DNA from: Halomonas eurihalina
GTDB taxonomy: Bacteria; Pseudomonadota; Gammaproteobacteria; Pseudomonadales; Halomonadaceae
Direction of reading: 5' to 3'
Length of the DNA stretch: 64,000 nt
Assembly: GCF_008274785.1 (NCBI RefSeq)
Contig: NZ_VTPU01000009.1
Coordinates: 62,001-126,000 of the forward strand
Below the pieces are notes generated by a model. The model was not told the DNA's origin. It worked only from the letters and a program-made list of their open reading frames with translations, and searched no databases. A program made the translations under genes and the position numbers. Positions 1 through 7,694 of this stretch are shown here, piece by piece. Numbering within the stretch: the stretch's first letter is position 1; each line of letters begins with the position of its first letter.

Positions 1-629
1 ACACCGAAAAACCCGAGCGCCTCGCGATCGAGCATGATGCCTTCCACCAGGGCTTCCTCGTTTTCACTGGCAACATAGTCGTGTCGGCTCGCGCGGGTCT
101 CGCCAACAATCACGGAGGTAAAGAAGTCGTAGGTGCCGGAATCCTGGCCGCGCCCGAAGAGTCGGATGGGCCGGTCTGGCCATTCGGGGCGCACTTGCTG
201 CCAGGTCATCACCGAATCCTCCGCCGCGGGCTCCCAAAGGCGACGCAGCTCCTCGATGGTGATCTCCTCGGCCCAGTCGTTATCGGAATGCACGACCACG
301 CTCAGGGCATCAAGAGCAATCGGCAATTCGACGAATTCGACGTCACTCTCCGCGCAGGCCTTGAGTTCCTCGCGGTTGATCGGTCGCGAAGCATCGTTGA
401 TCTGGGTCTCCCCCGCGCAGAAGCGCCGGAATCCTCCGGTGGTGCCGGAATACTGGACGTCGACCTCCACGCCGGCGTTGTGCGCGTAACGCCGCTCTGC
501 TTCCTGGGTGATCGGATAGACAGTGCTCGAACCGTCGGCACGGACCGTCTCCTGAGCCCAACTCGACGCTGCCGGGCCAAGGCCCAACAGCATGGCAAAG
601 CATATACCTCCCGCCATAGCCCTCTTCAT
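1..629 (-). CDS. PstS-like phosphate ABC transporter substrate-binding protein (partial)
   Basis: This is the N-terminal 209 residues of a periplasmic phosphate-binding protein; the 3' end lies outside the window. A signal peptide (MKRAMAGGICFAMLLGLGPA) is followed by ADGSSTVYPIT, which matches the phosphate-contacting start of the PstS/SphX family, then YSGTTGGFRRFC and GRGQDSGTYDFFT, the other two phosphate-loop signatures. The role would be to bind phosphate and deliver it to a PstCA-type permease. The start ATG at 629 overlaps the stop of the upstream small gene (ATGA), so the two are probably co-translated. The next genes upstream encode a coiled-coil protein and a Na/Pi symporter, which supports a phosphate role. 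Permease genes are not visible here and may lie to the left. Confidence 0.85.
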   Translation of the reverse strand, partial: MKRAMAGGICFAMLLGLGPAASSWAQETVRADGSSTVYPITQEAERRYAHNAGVEVDVQYSGTTGGFRRFCAGETQINDASRPINREELKACAESDVEFVELPIALDALSVVVHSDNDWAEEITIEELRRLWEPAAEDSVMTWQQVRPEWPDRPIRLFGRGQDSGTYDFFTSVIVGETRASRHDYVASENEEALVEGIMLDREALGFFG

Positions 630-844
630 CGACGCAGCTCCTGCAATACCTGCTGGAAGAATTTCCTGACGTCGGACCAGCCGACATCGGCCTGCTCGAG
701 ATACAATTCGAGGGAGTCGATGGCCTCGTGTTGGGTCTGTTGCTGACGCCGCTCCATCTCGGCGCGAATTTCCTGGATGCAACTCTCGGCCTCCCCGATC
801 ATCCGCTCCAGGTCCTCATTGGACATGCGATTCAGGTCGTTCAT
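626..844 (-). CDS. Small predicted coiled-coil protein, unknown function
   Basis: A 72-residue acidic protein starting MNDLNRMSNEDLERM. The ATG at 844 was chosen over the upstream in-frame start at 898 because a GAGAGG ribosome binding site lies 5 bases before it and the longer form would run into the symporter gene. The sequence is rich in E, Q, R and L with heptad-like spacing, suggesting a helical coiled coil, and has no signal peptide or membrane segment. I do not recognise a family. It sits between a Na/Pi symporter (10-base gap) and a PstS-like gene (4-base overlap), so a role in controlling or assembling phosphate uptake, loosely analogous to PhoU, is possible but purely positional. 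Confidence 0.6.
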   Translation of the reverse strand: MNDLNRMSNEDLERMIGEAESCIQEIRAEMERRQQQTQHEAIDSLELYLEQADVGWSDVRKFFQQVLQELRR

Positions 845-854
845 GGCAACCTCT

Positions 855-2018
855 CTACATGATGATAGTGATGCCGATAAGCAGCATCGGCAGTACAAGG
901 AACACGCCGAGCACCCAGAGCGCGGCGAACAGCTTGCGTTTCGCTGCGAGCGATGCCAGCCACTCCGCCCCTTGCAGCGGTAGATTACGCAACATCGGAA
1001 CGCCGAAGATCAGTGCCACGGCAAACACGTTGAAGAGCACATGCACCAGGGCAATCTGCAGCGCATAGGTAGCCACTGCCCCACCGACCGCAGTGGCGGC
1101 GAGCAGCGCGGTGATAGTGGTGCCGATGTTTGCACCGATCACGAAGGGATAGATCTGACGCAGGGTGAAGGCCCCTGACCCGGCCAGTGGCACCATCAGA
1201 CTAGTGGTGGTCGAGGAGGACTGTACCAGCATGGTCACCAGGGTGCCCGAGCCGATGCCCGCCAAGGGACCACGGCCGATGGCACTGTGCAGGATCGCCT
1301 TGGCGCGACCAATCATCAGGCGCTTGAGCAGACTGCCAATATAACGGATCGACAGGAAGATCAGCGCCAGGCCTACGGCTATGGTGGCAAGGCCGGCGAA
1401 CACCCCTGGGAGCATCGTCATGACGTCTTCCAGAGTACCCACCACGGGCGCCGTCGCCATGTCCATGAAGTCCGCATCCGATATGGAGTAGCTACCGCCC
1501 CCCACCAGCATGGTACTGAGCGCTCCCGCTACCTGATTGAGCAGGCCGAACATCATCTCCAGGGGCAGGAAGATCAGGATGGCCAGCAGGTTGAAGAAGT
1601 CATGCACGGTGGCAGCGGAGAAGGCTCGGTGGAACTCTTCCTTGCTGCGTATGTGGCCGAGGCTGACCAGCGTGTTGGTCAGGGTCGTGCCGACGTTGGA
1701 GCCCATGATCATGGGGATGGCAATCGTCACCGGCAGCCCGCCCGCCACCATACCGACGATCAGCGAGGACACCGTCGAGGAGGATTGAATCAATGCCGTG
1801 GCGACGATCCCGATCATCAAACCAACGAAGGGATTGGAGGCGAAGGCAAACAGCTGACTCGCCTGATCTCCCACTGCCATCTTGAATCCGCCACCGATCA
1901 GGCTGACAGCACAGATCAAAAGGTAGATAAGCCCAATAACCGCCAGCCATTGCAGCCCATTACCGCTCTCCCCGGGCGCCGCCGACGACCGAGGGATCGT
2001 ATCCGCTGGATTTGCCAT
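855..2018 (-). CDS. Na/Pi cotransporter family protein
   Basis: A polytopic inner-membrane protein of about 387 residues from the Na+-dependent phosphate symporter family (NptA/PF02690 type). It carries the two inverted family repeats, each with a QSSST motif followed by a GxNxGTT motif: QSSSTVSSLIVGM with GSNVGTTLTN in the first half and QSSSTTTSLMVPL with GANIGTTITA in the second. These form the sodium and phosphate sites in the family. The ATG at 2018 (MANPADTIP) is preferred because GAGAGG lies upstream; a TTG at 2051 would add 11 residues. It has no C-terminal PhoU domain, unlike many bacterial homologues. It is the first gene of a likely operon with the coiled-coil protein and PstS-like gene. 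Confidence 0.88.
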   Translation of the reverse strand: MANPADTIPRSSAAPGESGNGLQWLAVIGLIYLLICAVSLIGGGFKMAVGDQASQLFAFASNPFVGLMIGIVATALIQSSSTVSSLIVGMVAGGLPVTIAIPMIMGSNVGTTLTNTLVSLGHIRSKEEFHRAFSAATVHDFFNLLAILIFLPLEMMFGLLNQVAGALSTMLVGGGSYSISDADFMDMATAPVVGTLEDVMTMLPGVFAGLATIAVGLALIFLSIRYIGSLLKRLMIGRAKAILHSAIGRGPLAGIGSGTLVTMLVQSSSTTTSLMVPLAGSGAFTLRQIYPFVIGANIGTTITALLAATAVGGAVATYALQIALVHVLFNVFAVALIFGVPMLRNLPLQGAEWLASLAAKRKLFAALWVLGVFLVLPMLLIGITIIM

Positions 2019-2325
2019 ACTCGCCAACCTCTCATTGTGAACCTTGATCAATGTCCCCAGAGGCTAATGAGTCGAAGTGACAAAACCGTTGCTGAATCGA
2101 TACAGCTTCATGACCTAGCTAGTTATCCCTCGCTGGCCCCAAGGAGATACTTCAGCGGTTCAGCCAAGAGCGGGGATTGAGCATCGAGCTACATGAACAA
2201 ACAACCACTACACCAAAGATTCACGCTGACATTCAGGCTGTGCCTTCCAGCGTCAGCAACAGCGAGCTGGCCGTCAGTGCGGCGTCGCCGACGCGACCAG
2301 TCGCTGCTCCTGGCGATCCGAAGTT

Positions 2326-2353
2326 ATGACATGCCACCGCGGCTCCATGTCAT
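2326..2353. repeat. Inverted repeat ATGACATG / CATGTCAT
   Basis: Two perfect 8-base arms separated by 12 bases; the spacer itself contains a short GCC/GGC match. It lies about 310 bases upstream of the Na/Pi symporter start. It could be an operator or a hairpin in a leader transcript. I cannot assign a regulator. Confidence 0.5.
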
Positions 2354-2403
2354 GGCTCACGCAGCCCTGCTGGACTGGCCCTTGCTACCTGAATGCGATT
2401 GGT

Positions 2404-2448
2404 GCGATCTGGCGCAGAGATATGCATTGCCACACCAGATCGCCTTTT
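2404..2448. terminator. Possible terminator downstream of the alcohol dehydrogenase gene
   Basis: Perfect 9-base arms GCGATCTGG and CCAGATCGC surround a 22-base loop. On the plus strand the second arm is followed by CTTTTTCC. The element sits just beyond the stop codon of the minus-strand dehydrogenase gene. The large loop and the missing T-run in the minus direction make terminator function uncertain. Confidence 0.35.
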
Positions 2449-2456
2449 TCCTTCTA

Positions 2457-3641
2457 TTAGATGAGGGCAGGAATGTTGCGCGTTTCGCCCACAACTTCAC
2501 CTGGCAAATCACCAACCATGGTGTCCTGCGTCTGGAAGTGAATCACCGAGCGAATGGACTCGCCGCGCCGCAACAGATCGAACGCGGTGTTGATCTGATC
2601 GTGTCCCATGTTGTGGGTAATGTAGGGATCGACATCGAAGCGCCCCGAGAGCCATTCATCGACCATGCCCGGCAGCTCGGAGCGACCCAGGACTCCGCCA
2701 AAAGCGCTGCCACGCCAGACACGCCCGGTAACCAGCTGGAACGGGCGCGTCGAGATTTCCTCCCCGTCCCCGGCGACACCGATGATGATGCTTTCGCCCC
2801 AGCCCTTGTGGCAGCATTCCAGGGCTGCCCGCATCAAGCGCACATTGCCGACCGCTTCGAAGGAGAAGTCGACTCCCCCGTTGGTCATCTCGATGATGAC
2901 CTCATGCAAGGGCTCGGGATAATCATCCGGATTGAGGCATTCCGTGGCCCCGAGCGATGCCGCCAGGGGGAACTTGGCCGGATTGACGTCAACACCAATG
3001 ATCCGCCCAGCCCCTTGCAGCTTGGCCCCCTGAATGACCGCCATGCCCACGGCCCCCAACCCGAAGACCGCCACGGTGTCGCCTGGCTGAACCTTGGCCG
3101 TGTTGCGCACAGCGCCAATGCCGGTTGGCAAAGCGCACCCCATGACACAAGCCTTGGCCAGAGGCGCCTCACGATTAATCTTGGCCACGGCGATTTCAGG
3201 CAACACCGTGTACTCACTGAAGGTACTGGTCCCCATGTAGTGATGAAGCATTTTCCCCTTGTAGGAGAAACGGCTAGTACCATCCGGCATGACACCTTGC
3301 CCCTGTGTCTTACGGATGGTCTGACTCAGGTTGGTCTTCCCGGATTGGATATAGGGACAGTTCGGGTCTTCCGGCGTGTAGAGCGGGATGACGTGATCGC
3401 CCGGCGCTACCGAAGTGACGCCCTTGCCCACATCTTCGACGATGCCCACTCCTTCATGCCCCAGAACACAGGGGAAATTGCCTTCAGGGTCTCGACCGGA
3501 CAGCGTGAACATGTCCGTGTGGCACAAGCTGGTCGTGACGATCCGCACCAATACCTCGCCCGGCTTTGGACCTTCCAGATCGATCTCCTCTATCTCCAGT
3601 GGGCGGTTGGGCTCCCAGGCAATGGCTGCACGTGTTTTCAT
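2457..3641 (-). CDS. Class III alcohol dehydrogenase family protein lacking most structural-zinc cysteines
   Basis: A 394-residue zinc-type medium-chain dehydrogenase closest to S-(hydroxymethyl)glutathione dehydrogenase (FrmA/AdhC), which oxidises the glutathione adduct of formaldehyde with NAD. Catalytic zinc ligands are kept: C40 (SLCHTD), H62 (GHEG) and C169 (VMGCA). The NAD-binding GLGAVG lies at 194-199. The structural-zinc lobe is altered: the four cysteines expected in the PEC-x2-C-x2-C-x7-C segment are D92, C95, I98 and S106, so only one remains. It also has a C-terminal tail of about 22 residues not usual in the family. It lies 70 bases downstream of a zinc-finger-less DksA gene in the same orientation, and a Zur-like site precedes that gene. 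A zinc-sparing paralogue is inferred; the substrate is unproven. Confidence 0.85.
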   Translation of the reverse strand: MKTRAAIAWEPNRPLEIEEIDLEGPKPGEVLVRIVTTSLCHTDMFTLSGRDPEGNFPCVLGHEGVGIVEDVGKGVTSVAPGDHVIPLYTPEDPNCPYIQSGKTNLSQTIRKTQGQGVMPDGTSRFSYKGKMLHHYMGTSTFSEYTVLPEIAVAKINREAPLAKACVMGCALPTGIGAVRNTAKVQPGDTVAVFGLGAVGMAVIQGAKLQGAGRIIGVDVNPAKFPLAASLGATECLNPDDYPEPLHEVIIEMTNGGVDFSFEAVGNVRLMRAALECCHKGWGESIIIGVAGDGEEISTRPFQLVTGRVWRGSAFGGVLGRSELPGMVDEWLSGRFDVDPYITHNMGHDQINTAFDLLRRGESIRSVIHFQTQDTMVGDLPGEVVGETRNIPALI

Positions 3642-3711
3642 GACGACCTACTCCTTGCTACGGGTTGGGCAATGCCGGCACGGCGCCCAGGTGTCTCACG
3701 ACATCCCAGTA

Positions 3712-4134
3712 CTAGCGCCGCACTTTCGCGTAGTGATGCTCGTGCTGTTCCTGACGTTCCTTGGCCTCCAGACTCAGGCGTGCGGTAGGCCTCAACAGCA
3801 AGCGCGGCAAGCCGATGGGCTCCCCCATTTCTTCGCAGTAGCCAAACTCGCCTGTGTCGATTCGCTTCAGGGCAGCAGCGATATTGGCTAGCAGCCGGGT
3901 TTCCCGATCGGCCTGACGCAGCTGCAAGCCAAGTTCTTCCTCATAAGCGGCTTGGTCGAGTTCGTCACTATTCTGCTCGTGAACCGCCATGGCATGACGG
4001 AGCTCGACCAAGCGTCTCTCAACCGCCGTTTTTTCCTCGATCAACTGGCGCCGGAAAAAGTCCAGTTGCTCGCCGTTCATGTAGTCTGTCTCCGGCATTG
4101 CCAAGAGATGCGCTTTCTCAGCGGATGTCGGCAT
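3712..4134 (-). CDS. dksA2: DksA-type RNA polymerase-binding factor without an intact zinc finger (DksA2-like)
   Basis: A 140-residue DksA/TraR family protein that would bind the RNA polymerase secondary channel with ppGpp. The coiled-coil tip motif D57-x-x-D60-x-A62 is intact. The zinc-finger positions, normally four cysteines, read C100, M103, S121 and A124, so zinc cannot be held in the usual way. This matches zinc-independent DksA2 proteins such as the Pseudomonas aeruginosa one, which is repressed by Zur and replaces DksA when zinc is scarce. The ATG at 4134 (MPTSAEKAHLL) fits the family N-terminus and has GGGGAGA upstream; an in-frame ATG at 4206 would lie next to the Zur-like palindrome at 4208-4220. 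Alcohol dehydrogenase follows and may be co-transcribed. Confidence 0.88.
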   Translation of the reverse strand: MPTSAEKAHLLAMPETDYMNGEQLDFFRRQLIEEKTAVERRLVELRHAMAVHEQNSDELDQAAYEEELGLQLRQADRETRLLANIAAALKRIDTGEFGYCEEMGEPIGLPRLLLRPTARLSLEAKERQEQHEHHYAKVRR

Positions 4135-4207
4135 CAAGCCAGTTCTCCCCATGGGCATGGTGTCGAGCACCTGTCTAACGCTCTTATTCTGAAGCAATAA
4201 ATGCAAC

Positions 4208-4220
4208 GTTATAACATAAC
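4208..4220. promoter_or_regulatory. Candidate Zur box
   Basis: GTTATAACATAAC is a perfect GTTAT-N3-ATAAC palindrome. The 19 bases around it match the AATGTTATnnTATAACATT-like Zur consensus of gammaproteobacteria at most positions. It sits between the divergent dksA2-like gene and the small plus-strand reading frame, so it could control either or both. The assignment rests on consensus resemblance plus the zinc-independent nature of the neighbouring DksA. Confidence 0.7.
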
Positions 4221-4276
4221 ATTTGAGATCTCAAGCCCCCTCCCTAGCGCTCATCACCTCTCTACAAGGAGGTACC

Positions 4277-4351
4277 ATGAGCATCACGCTAACGACTGTG
4301 ATCCGAGCGGGCCGCCTTTCCCGTCTAGGACATAGGCCGATACTGCCCTAG
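4277..4351 (+). CDS. Short reading frame with a strong ribosome binding site
   Basis: A 24-codon frame starting MSITLTTVIRAG. An AAGGAGGT ribosome binding site lies 4 bases before its ATG, which is unusually strong for a chance frame. It ends with TAG immediately followed by TGA. The same frame then continues open to the stop at 4537, and a rho-independent terminator follows. The locus is therefore either two small peptides or one small gene of about 86 codons broken by two stops. It starts 57 bases from the Zur-like site, so zinc control is possible. I do not recognise the peptide. Confidence 0.4.
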   Translation: MSITLTTVIRAGRLSRLGHRPILP

Positions 4352-4366
4352 TGATGCCAGCGCGCC

Positions 4367-4537
4367 TTGGTCATCTCGCCGACCGACGGTGCGCCGTTGA
4401 TACATTGCGACGAGGATCAACACCGACCACCTCTCCAGCGTTGCCTGGAACTACTCGCCGCGCAGGCCGATGTGCGATTTCTTATCTTCGATCCCGATAC
4501 CGGGATATTGGACAGTCTACCGGTGTATCCGGAATAG
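4367..4537 (+). CDS. Small hypothetical reading frame, possibly the rest of a broken gene
   Basis: A 56-codon frame beginning with TTG (LVISPTDGAPLIHCDEDQ) and ending SLPVYPE. Its composition looks protein-like (RCLELLAAQADVRFLIFD), and it is in the same frame as the short frame at 4277, separated by TAG-TGA and a few codons. No ribosome binding site is visible before the TTG. The terminator at 4545-4574 follows directly. It may be the 3' part of a degraded gene or a translated small protein. Function unknown. Confidence 0.35.
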   Translation: MVISPTDGAPLIHCDEDQHRPPLQRCLELLAAQADVRFLIFDPDTGILDSLPVYPE

Positions 4538-4544
4538 ATGATTG

Positions 4545-4574
4545 ACGGGGCTCCATCGAGCCCCGTTCTCTTTT
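4545..4574 (+). terminator. Rho-independent terminator of the small plus-strand locus
   Basis: Perfect 9-base arms ACGGGGCTC and GAGCCCCGT with a CATC loop, followed by TCTCTTTT. It supports a real plus-strand transcript across 4277-4537. Confidence 0.75.
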
Positions 4575-4611
4575 GCTCGAGTCATCGGTGGGTGCCGACC
4601 TGGTATCGTTC

Positions 4612-4638
4612 AAAAAAAGCGCCTCCGCAGGGAGGCGC
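4612..4638 (-). terminator. Rho-independent terminator of the DMT transporter gene
   Basis: On the minus strand, arms GCGCCTCC and GGAGGCGC with a 4-base loop are followed by seven T residues, 33 bases past the transporter stop codon. Confidence 0.85.
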
Positions 4639-4670
4639 AACGGGCGAAACGATATCTGGAGAGGCGACCC

Positions 4671-5567
4671 CTATGGGTTGCGGTACTTGCCAGAGGGCTG
4701 GACCAGTCGGTGGGATGACCCGCGTAAGCCCAGCCAGGCATTGATGAAGAGTGTCACCAGGATCAATGACCCACCGAGCAGCGTGGCCTGCGGTGGCTGC
4801 TCATCCAACCACCACCATACCCACAGAGTGCCAAACACAGCTTCAATCAAATAGAACAGGGCAACTTCCGCCGACGGTAGATGGCGGGTTGCCCCATTGA
4901 TCAGGGCGGTAGCCAGTGGCATCTGCAATAGCCCCATCAGGGCCAATACGCCGTAACTTTGCGTCGTGAGGGCAAGAGGTGTTGCCATGGGCAGGGCAAC
5001 CAACGCCGATAGGCCACCTCCGATGGCGATGAGAGGAAACCTGTCCAGGTTGGGATAACGGCGCAAGAGCGTAAGGTTACCCCCGACGGCAGCCGCGGCG
5101 ATCACTGCATAGAGATCGCCGACCAAACCCTCCCCAGTCAGCGAGCCTGAGCAGACGATCATCACGCCGACCATCGCCGAGAGAATGGCCAGCCAGGTGC
5201 GCATTGCCACCGTCTCATGCAGAAAACAACGCGTGAAGATGGCGGCAAACAGGGGGGCAGCACTCAGAATGACCACCACATTTGCCACATTTGTGTTCAT
5301 GACGGCCAGGACAAACAGGCTCGAGATGATGCCCAGCAGTAAGGCCGAGCACAGAGATGCTCCAAGGTGCCCACGCAGGGTCGACAGCCGACGCCTATCA
5401 AGGCACAACAAGCCAAGCGACAGGGCCATCAGGGTTCCCCGCCAGAAGATGATATTCCATCCATCCGTCGCCGCTAGCCGGACGAGCAGGCTGTCGAAAC
5501 TCAAGACCGTGACACCGGCGGCAGCCATCGCCAAACCCCGTCCGTGGCCATGTAGCGAGAAGGACAT
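4671..5567 (-). CDS. EamA/DMT family transporter
   Basis: A roughly 298-residue inner-membrane protein with about ten hydrophobic segments in two similar halves, typical of the drug/metabolite transporter superfamily (EamA repeats). The N-half has WNIIFWRGTLMALSLG and the C-half LPSAEVALFYLIEAVFG, a common end-of-repeat pattern. The start at 5567 (MSFSLHGHGRG) is preferred because AGGAG lies 8 bases upstream; an in-frame ATG at 5612 has no visible ribosome binding site. Substrate cannot be told from sequence; family members export amino acids, metabolites or drugs. It is monocistronic, with its own terminator. Confidence 0.82.
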   Translation of the reverse strand: MSFSLHGHGRGLAMAAAGVTVLSFDSLLVRLAATDGWNIIFWRGTLMALSLGLLCLDRRRLSTLRGHLGASLCSALLLGIISSLFVLAVMNTNVANVVVILSAAPLFAAIFTRCFLHETVAMRTWLAILSAMVGVMIVCSGSLTGEGLVGDLYAVIAAAAVGGNLTLLRRYPNLDRFPLIAIGGGLSALVALPMATPLALTTQSYGVLALMGLLQMPLATALINGATRHLPSAEVALFYLIEAVFGTLWVWWWLDEQPPQATLLGGSLILVTLFINAWLGLRGSSHRLVQPSGKYRNP

Positions 5568-5789
5568 TCCAGATACTCCTGCCGAGTGCATGATGGCCCG
5601 GTGTTCAGGCATAAAGGGTCATAAGAATGTTGACCGTTCGCCTGCTAGGATATGACTTGGTGGGAAGCTGGTTATTCTCTTCACGCCATCACGGCAGGCT
5701 TGTGCGACACACCCGTGATGTCCCCTTGATTACCATGTGCTTATACACAGAATCCAAGGTGAAAGGCGGCAAAGCAAATCCCGTCCGCG

Positions 5790-6165
5790 AAACCCTACGC
5801 GCTGGATTTAACATTTCCTCTGTACCGACGCCCCGATAAGCCGCTCAGATACCGCGAGTCATCCCCATCAAGGTACTGAGAATGCTCGGCTTGTTTCGGA
5901 CAGCCAGGAAAACGCGGCAGCGCAGCGAGGAGGCAGGCTGGCTCAGCCCTCAATCGGGTGGACAACTGCTGCAGCCCCCCTACCGACAACAACTGATCGG
6001 GGCGCTCTGGGACATGTGCTCCATGTCCCGGCAAGTCTTTGTCGACTACGTCCAGGCCCCCATCGAACGGTATGCCGGACTGGTCCAGGAATGGCCGGCC
6101 TCCGAGTCTCACCACCACGCCTATCGTGGCGGGATGCTGGATCACGGCCTGGAGGTGGTGGGCTA
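5790..6165. repeat. 376-bp direct repeat, left copy (5' end of relaxase gene)
   Basis: This segment aligns without gaps to 12689-13064, at roughly 90 percent identity by eye. It covers about 90 bases of leader and the first 95 codons of a TraI/MobH-type gene. Similarity stops abruptly at 6165. The two copies are in the same orientation and bracket the type I secretion operon. Confidence 0.85.
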
Positions 6166-6217
6166 TATGCTCATCAGGCGCCATGGTTTCAACATGCACA
6201 AGCTTACAGGAACATAG
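5882..6217 (+). pseudogene. Truncated MobH/TraI-type relaxase fragment
   Basis: The first 95 codons match the N-terminus of the relaxase gene at 12781, including HHHAYRGGMLDHGLE, the histidine cluster of the TraI_2 domain found in MobH relaxases of integrative conjugative elements. After codon 95 the frame runs into unrelated sequence and stops at 6217, only 13 bases before the end of the convergent HlyD gene. All downstream domains (HD motif, C-terminal DUF1528-type domain) are missing. It is a remnant produced by duplication or by insertion of the secretion operon into a relaxase gene copy, and cannot encode an active relaxase. Confidence 0.8.
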
Positions 6218-6230
6218 CGATATGTATCGC

Positions 6231-7694
6231 TTATCGTTCACTCATAGCCTGAGACACGACCTCTACAAGTGGCGAAAACAGAAAGTCGATCAGCCGTCGT
6301 CGCCCCGTCTTGATTTCTACCTGAACCGTCATCCCAGCCGATAACGGCACCATATTCCCATCCACCTTCAAAGAATCCCTCTTGGGCTTCACCGTGATAG
6401 GAAAAACGAGGCCCTGAACCGTCTCCGCCTGCCCAGTCGAAAGTTCTCCCCGTGCCCCCTGCATAGCATTATTAGCTCGTCGTTGCGCCCGCGTGCCCGT
6501 GATGGCATCCGTGGCCACTTTGACGACTTCCCCTTCGACGAGACCATACCGGGTAAACGGAAAGGCCTGCACTTTAAGCGTCGCTTCTTGTCCCGTTTGG
6601 ACAAAGCCAACATCCTTGTTCGACAGATACGCTACAACCTCTAACGGAGCCTTCTCAGGAACGATTCTCATTATCTCGACACCGGCAGCCACAAACTGAT
6701 TAGGTGTCGTGATAGATAGCGCTTGTACAACGCCATCTATTGGACTAGTCAAGGTCATGGCTGATTGACTATGACGTGCCTTAGCCAACTTCTGAACCAC
6801 CTCATCATGATTCTGTATAGCTTCCTCAAGGCGCTGTGTGTTATCTGCCTCGAACCTCTCGAAAGCAACGGCTATATCCCCAGCTATAACGGATAACGAA
6901 GAGCGCGAAGTGGCGAGCTGTCCCGTATTTTGTGCCAATGATATACGGCTCTCCTCGAGCCCGCCTCTCTCTCGTAGCAACTTGGCTCGAGAAACACCCT
7001 TGGATGCCACTTGCGAAGCATATAGACCGACAAGCTCTCTTTGGCTTTGCAAATGGTTACGTAGCGCCCCGATGGTGTCCTCTAGCGAAGAGATTTCCAT
7101 GCGCTTCTGACGGTACTGCGCTGCCAGCTGAGTCAAGGTAGCACGTAGCTCATAGAGATCAGTACTGTAGGTGTCATAGGCTCTAGTCCGTACAGTATTC
7201 GACAGCGAGGTTCCAACAGACGGTAAGGATGTGGGCACAATCAGTTCCGAATCACTAGACCAAAGGTCAACCTTTTGCCATTGCCTAGCCGTTTCCAAGG
7301 CAGACCGATGACGCGCGATTTGTCCTTCGAGTGTTTCCAACTTTGCTTCCAATAATGCCACATCGGCATGAGTCGAGGTATTATCCAGAGTAACAAGCAC
7401 GTCCCCTTTCTCGACTTTTTGTCCATCCTCCACGGCAATTGTTTTCACTCGACCTGGCCTTGATGGCTGTACAACCTTGACCTGTCCCTGTGGCTGTAAC
7501 TTTCCTAGTGCTGTAGCGACAATGTCAGTATGTCCGACATAACTCCATAGAGCGGCAGAAATGGCGAACACACAAATTAGCCATAGCAGGATAATGCACG
7601 TAGGTGATGCTGGGGTCTGAATGATCTCGAGCGCTGCCGGTAAAAAGGCTTGTTGCGCTCTTTGCTGCTGTCGCATACGCCAGTACTTTATCAT
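6231..7694 (-). CDS. HlyD-family type I secretion periplasmic adaptor
   Basis: A 487-residue membrane-fusion protein. A short cytoplasmic N-terminus is followed by one membrane helix (about residues 33-55). A lipoyl/barrel-sandwich half follows (VQPSRPGRVKTIAVEDGQKV), then a long coiled-coil hairpin, the second lipoyl half (LTSPIDGVVQALSI) and a C-terminal beta-barrel region. This layout is that of HlyD/PrtE/LapC adaptors, which link an inner-membrane ABC exporter to TolC. Its start overlaps the stop of the upstream ABC gene by 4 bases (ATGA). No outer-membrane TolC gene is present, so a chromosomal TolC elsewhere is presumably used. Its 3' end abuts the left relaxase fragment. Confidence 0.9.
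   Translation of the reverse strand: MIKYWRMRQQQRAQQAFLPAALEIIQTPASPTCIILLWLICVFAISAALWSYVGHTDIVATALGKLQPQGQVKVVQPSRPGRVKTIAVEDGQKVEKGDVLVTLDNTSTHADVALLEAKLETLEGQIARHRSALETARQWQKVDLWSSDSELIVPTSLPSVGTSLSNTVRTRAYDTYSTDLYELRATLTQLAAQYRQKRMEISSLEDTIGALRNHLQSQRELVGLYASQVASKGVSRAKLLRERGGLEESRISLAQNTGQLATSRSSLSVIAGDIAVAFERFEADNTQRLEEAIQNHDEVVQKLAKARHSQSAMTLTSPIDGVVQALSITTPNQFVAAGVEIMRIVPEKAPLEVVAYLSNKDVGFVQTGQEATLKVQAFPFTRYGLVEGEVVKVATDAITGTRAQRRANNAMQGARGELSTGQAETVQGLVFPITVKPKRDSLKVDGNMVPLSAGMTVQVEIKTGRRRLIDFLFSPLVEVVSQAMSER

Larger units (their letters stand above)
2019..2456. other. Intergenic region with two inverted repeats
   Basis: About 440 bases between the Na/Pi symporter start and the end of the alcohol dehydrogenase gene, with no convincing reading frame. 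It should hold the promoter of the phosphate operon. Two inverted repeats stand out: arms ATGACATG and CATGTCAT at 2326-2353, and arms GCGATCTGG and CCAGATCGC at 2404-2443. No clean Pho box was found by eye. Confidence 0.5.

Noticed and set aside
4208-4220. Fur box instead of Zur box
   Set aside because: The 19-base Fur consensus GATAATGATAATCATTATC fits less well than GTTAT-N3-ATAAC, and the adjacent DksA lacks its zinc cysteines. Fur is not fully excluded.
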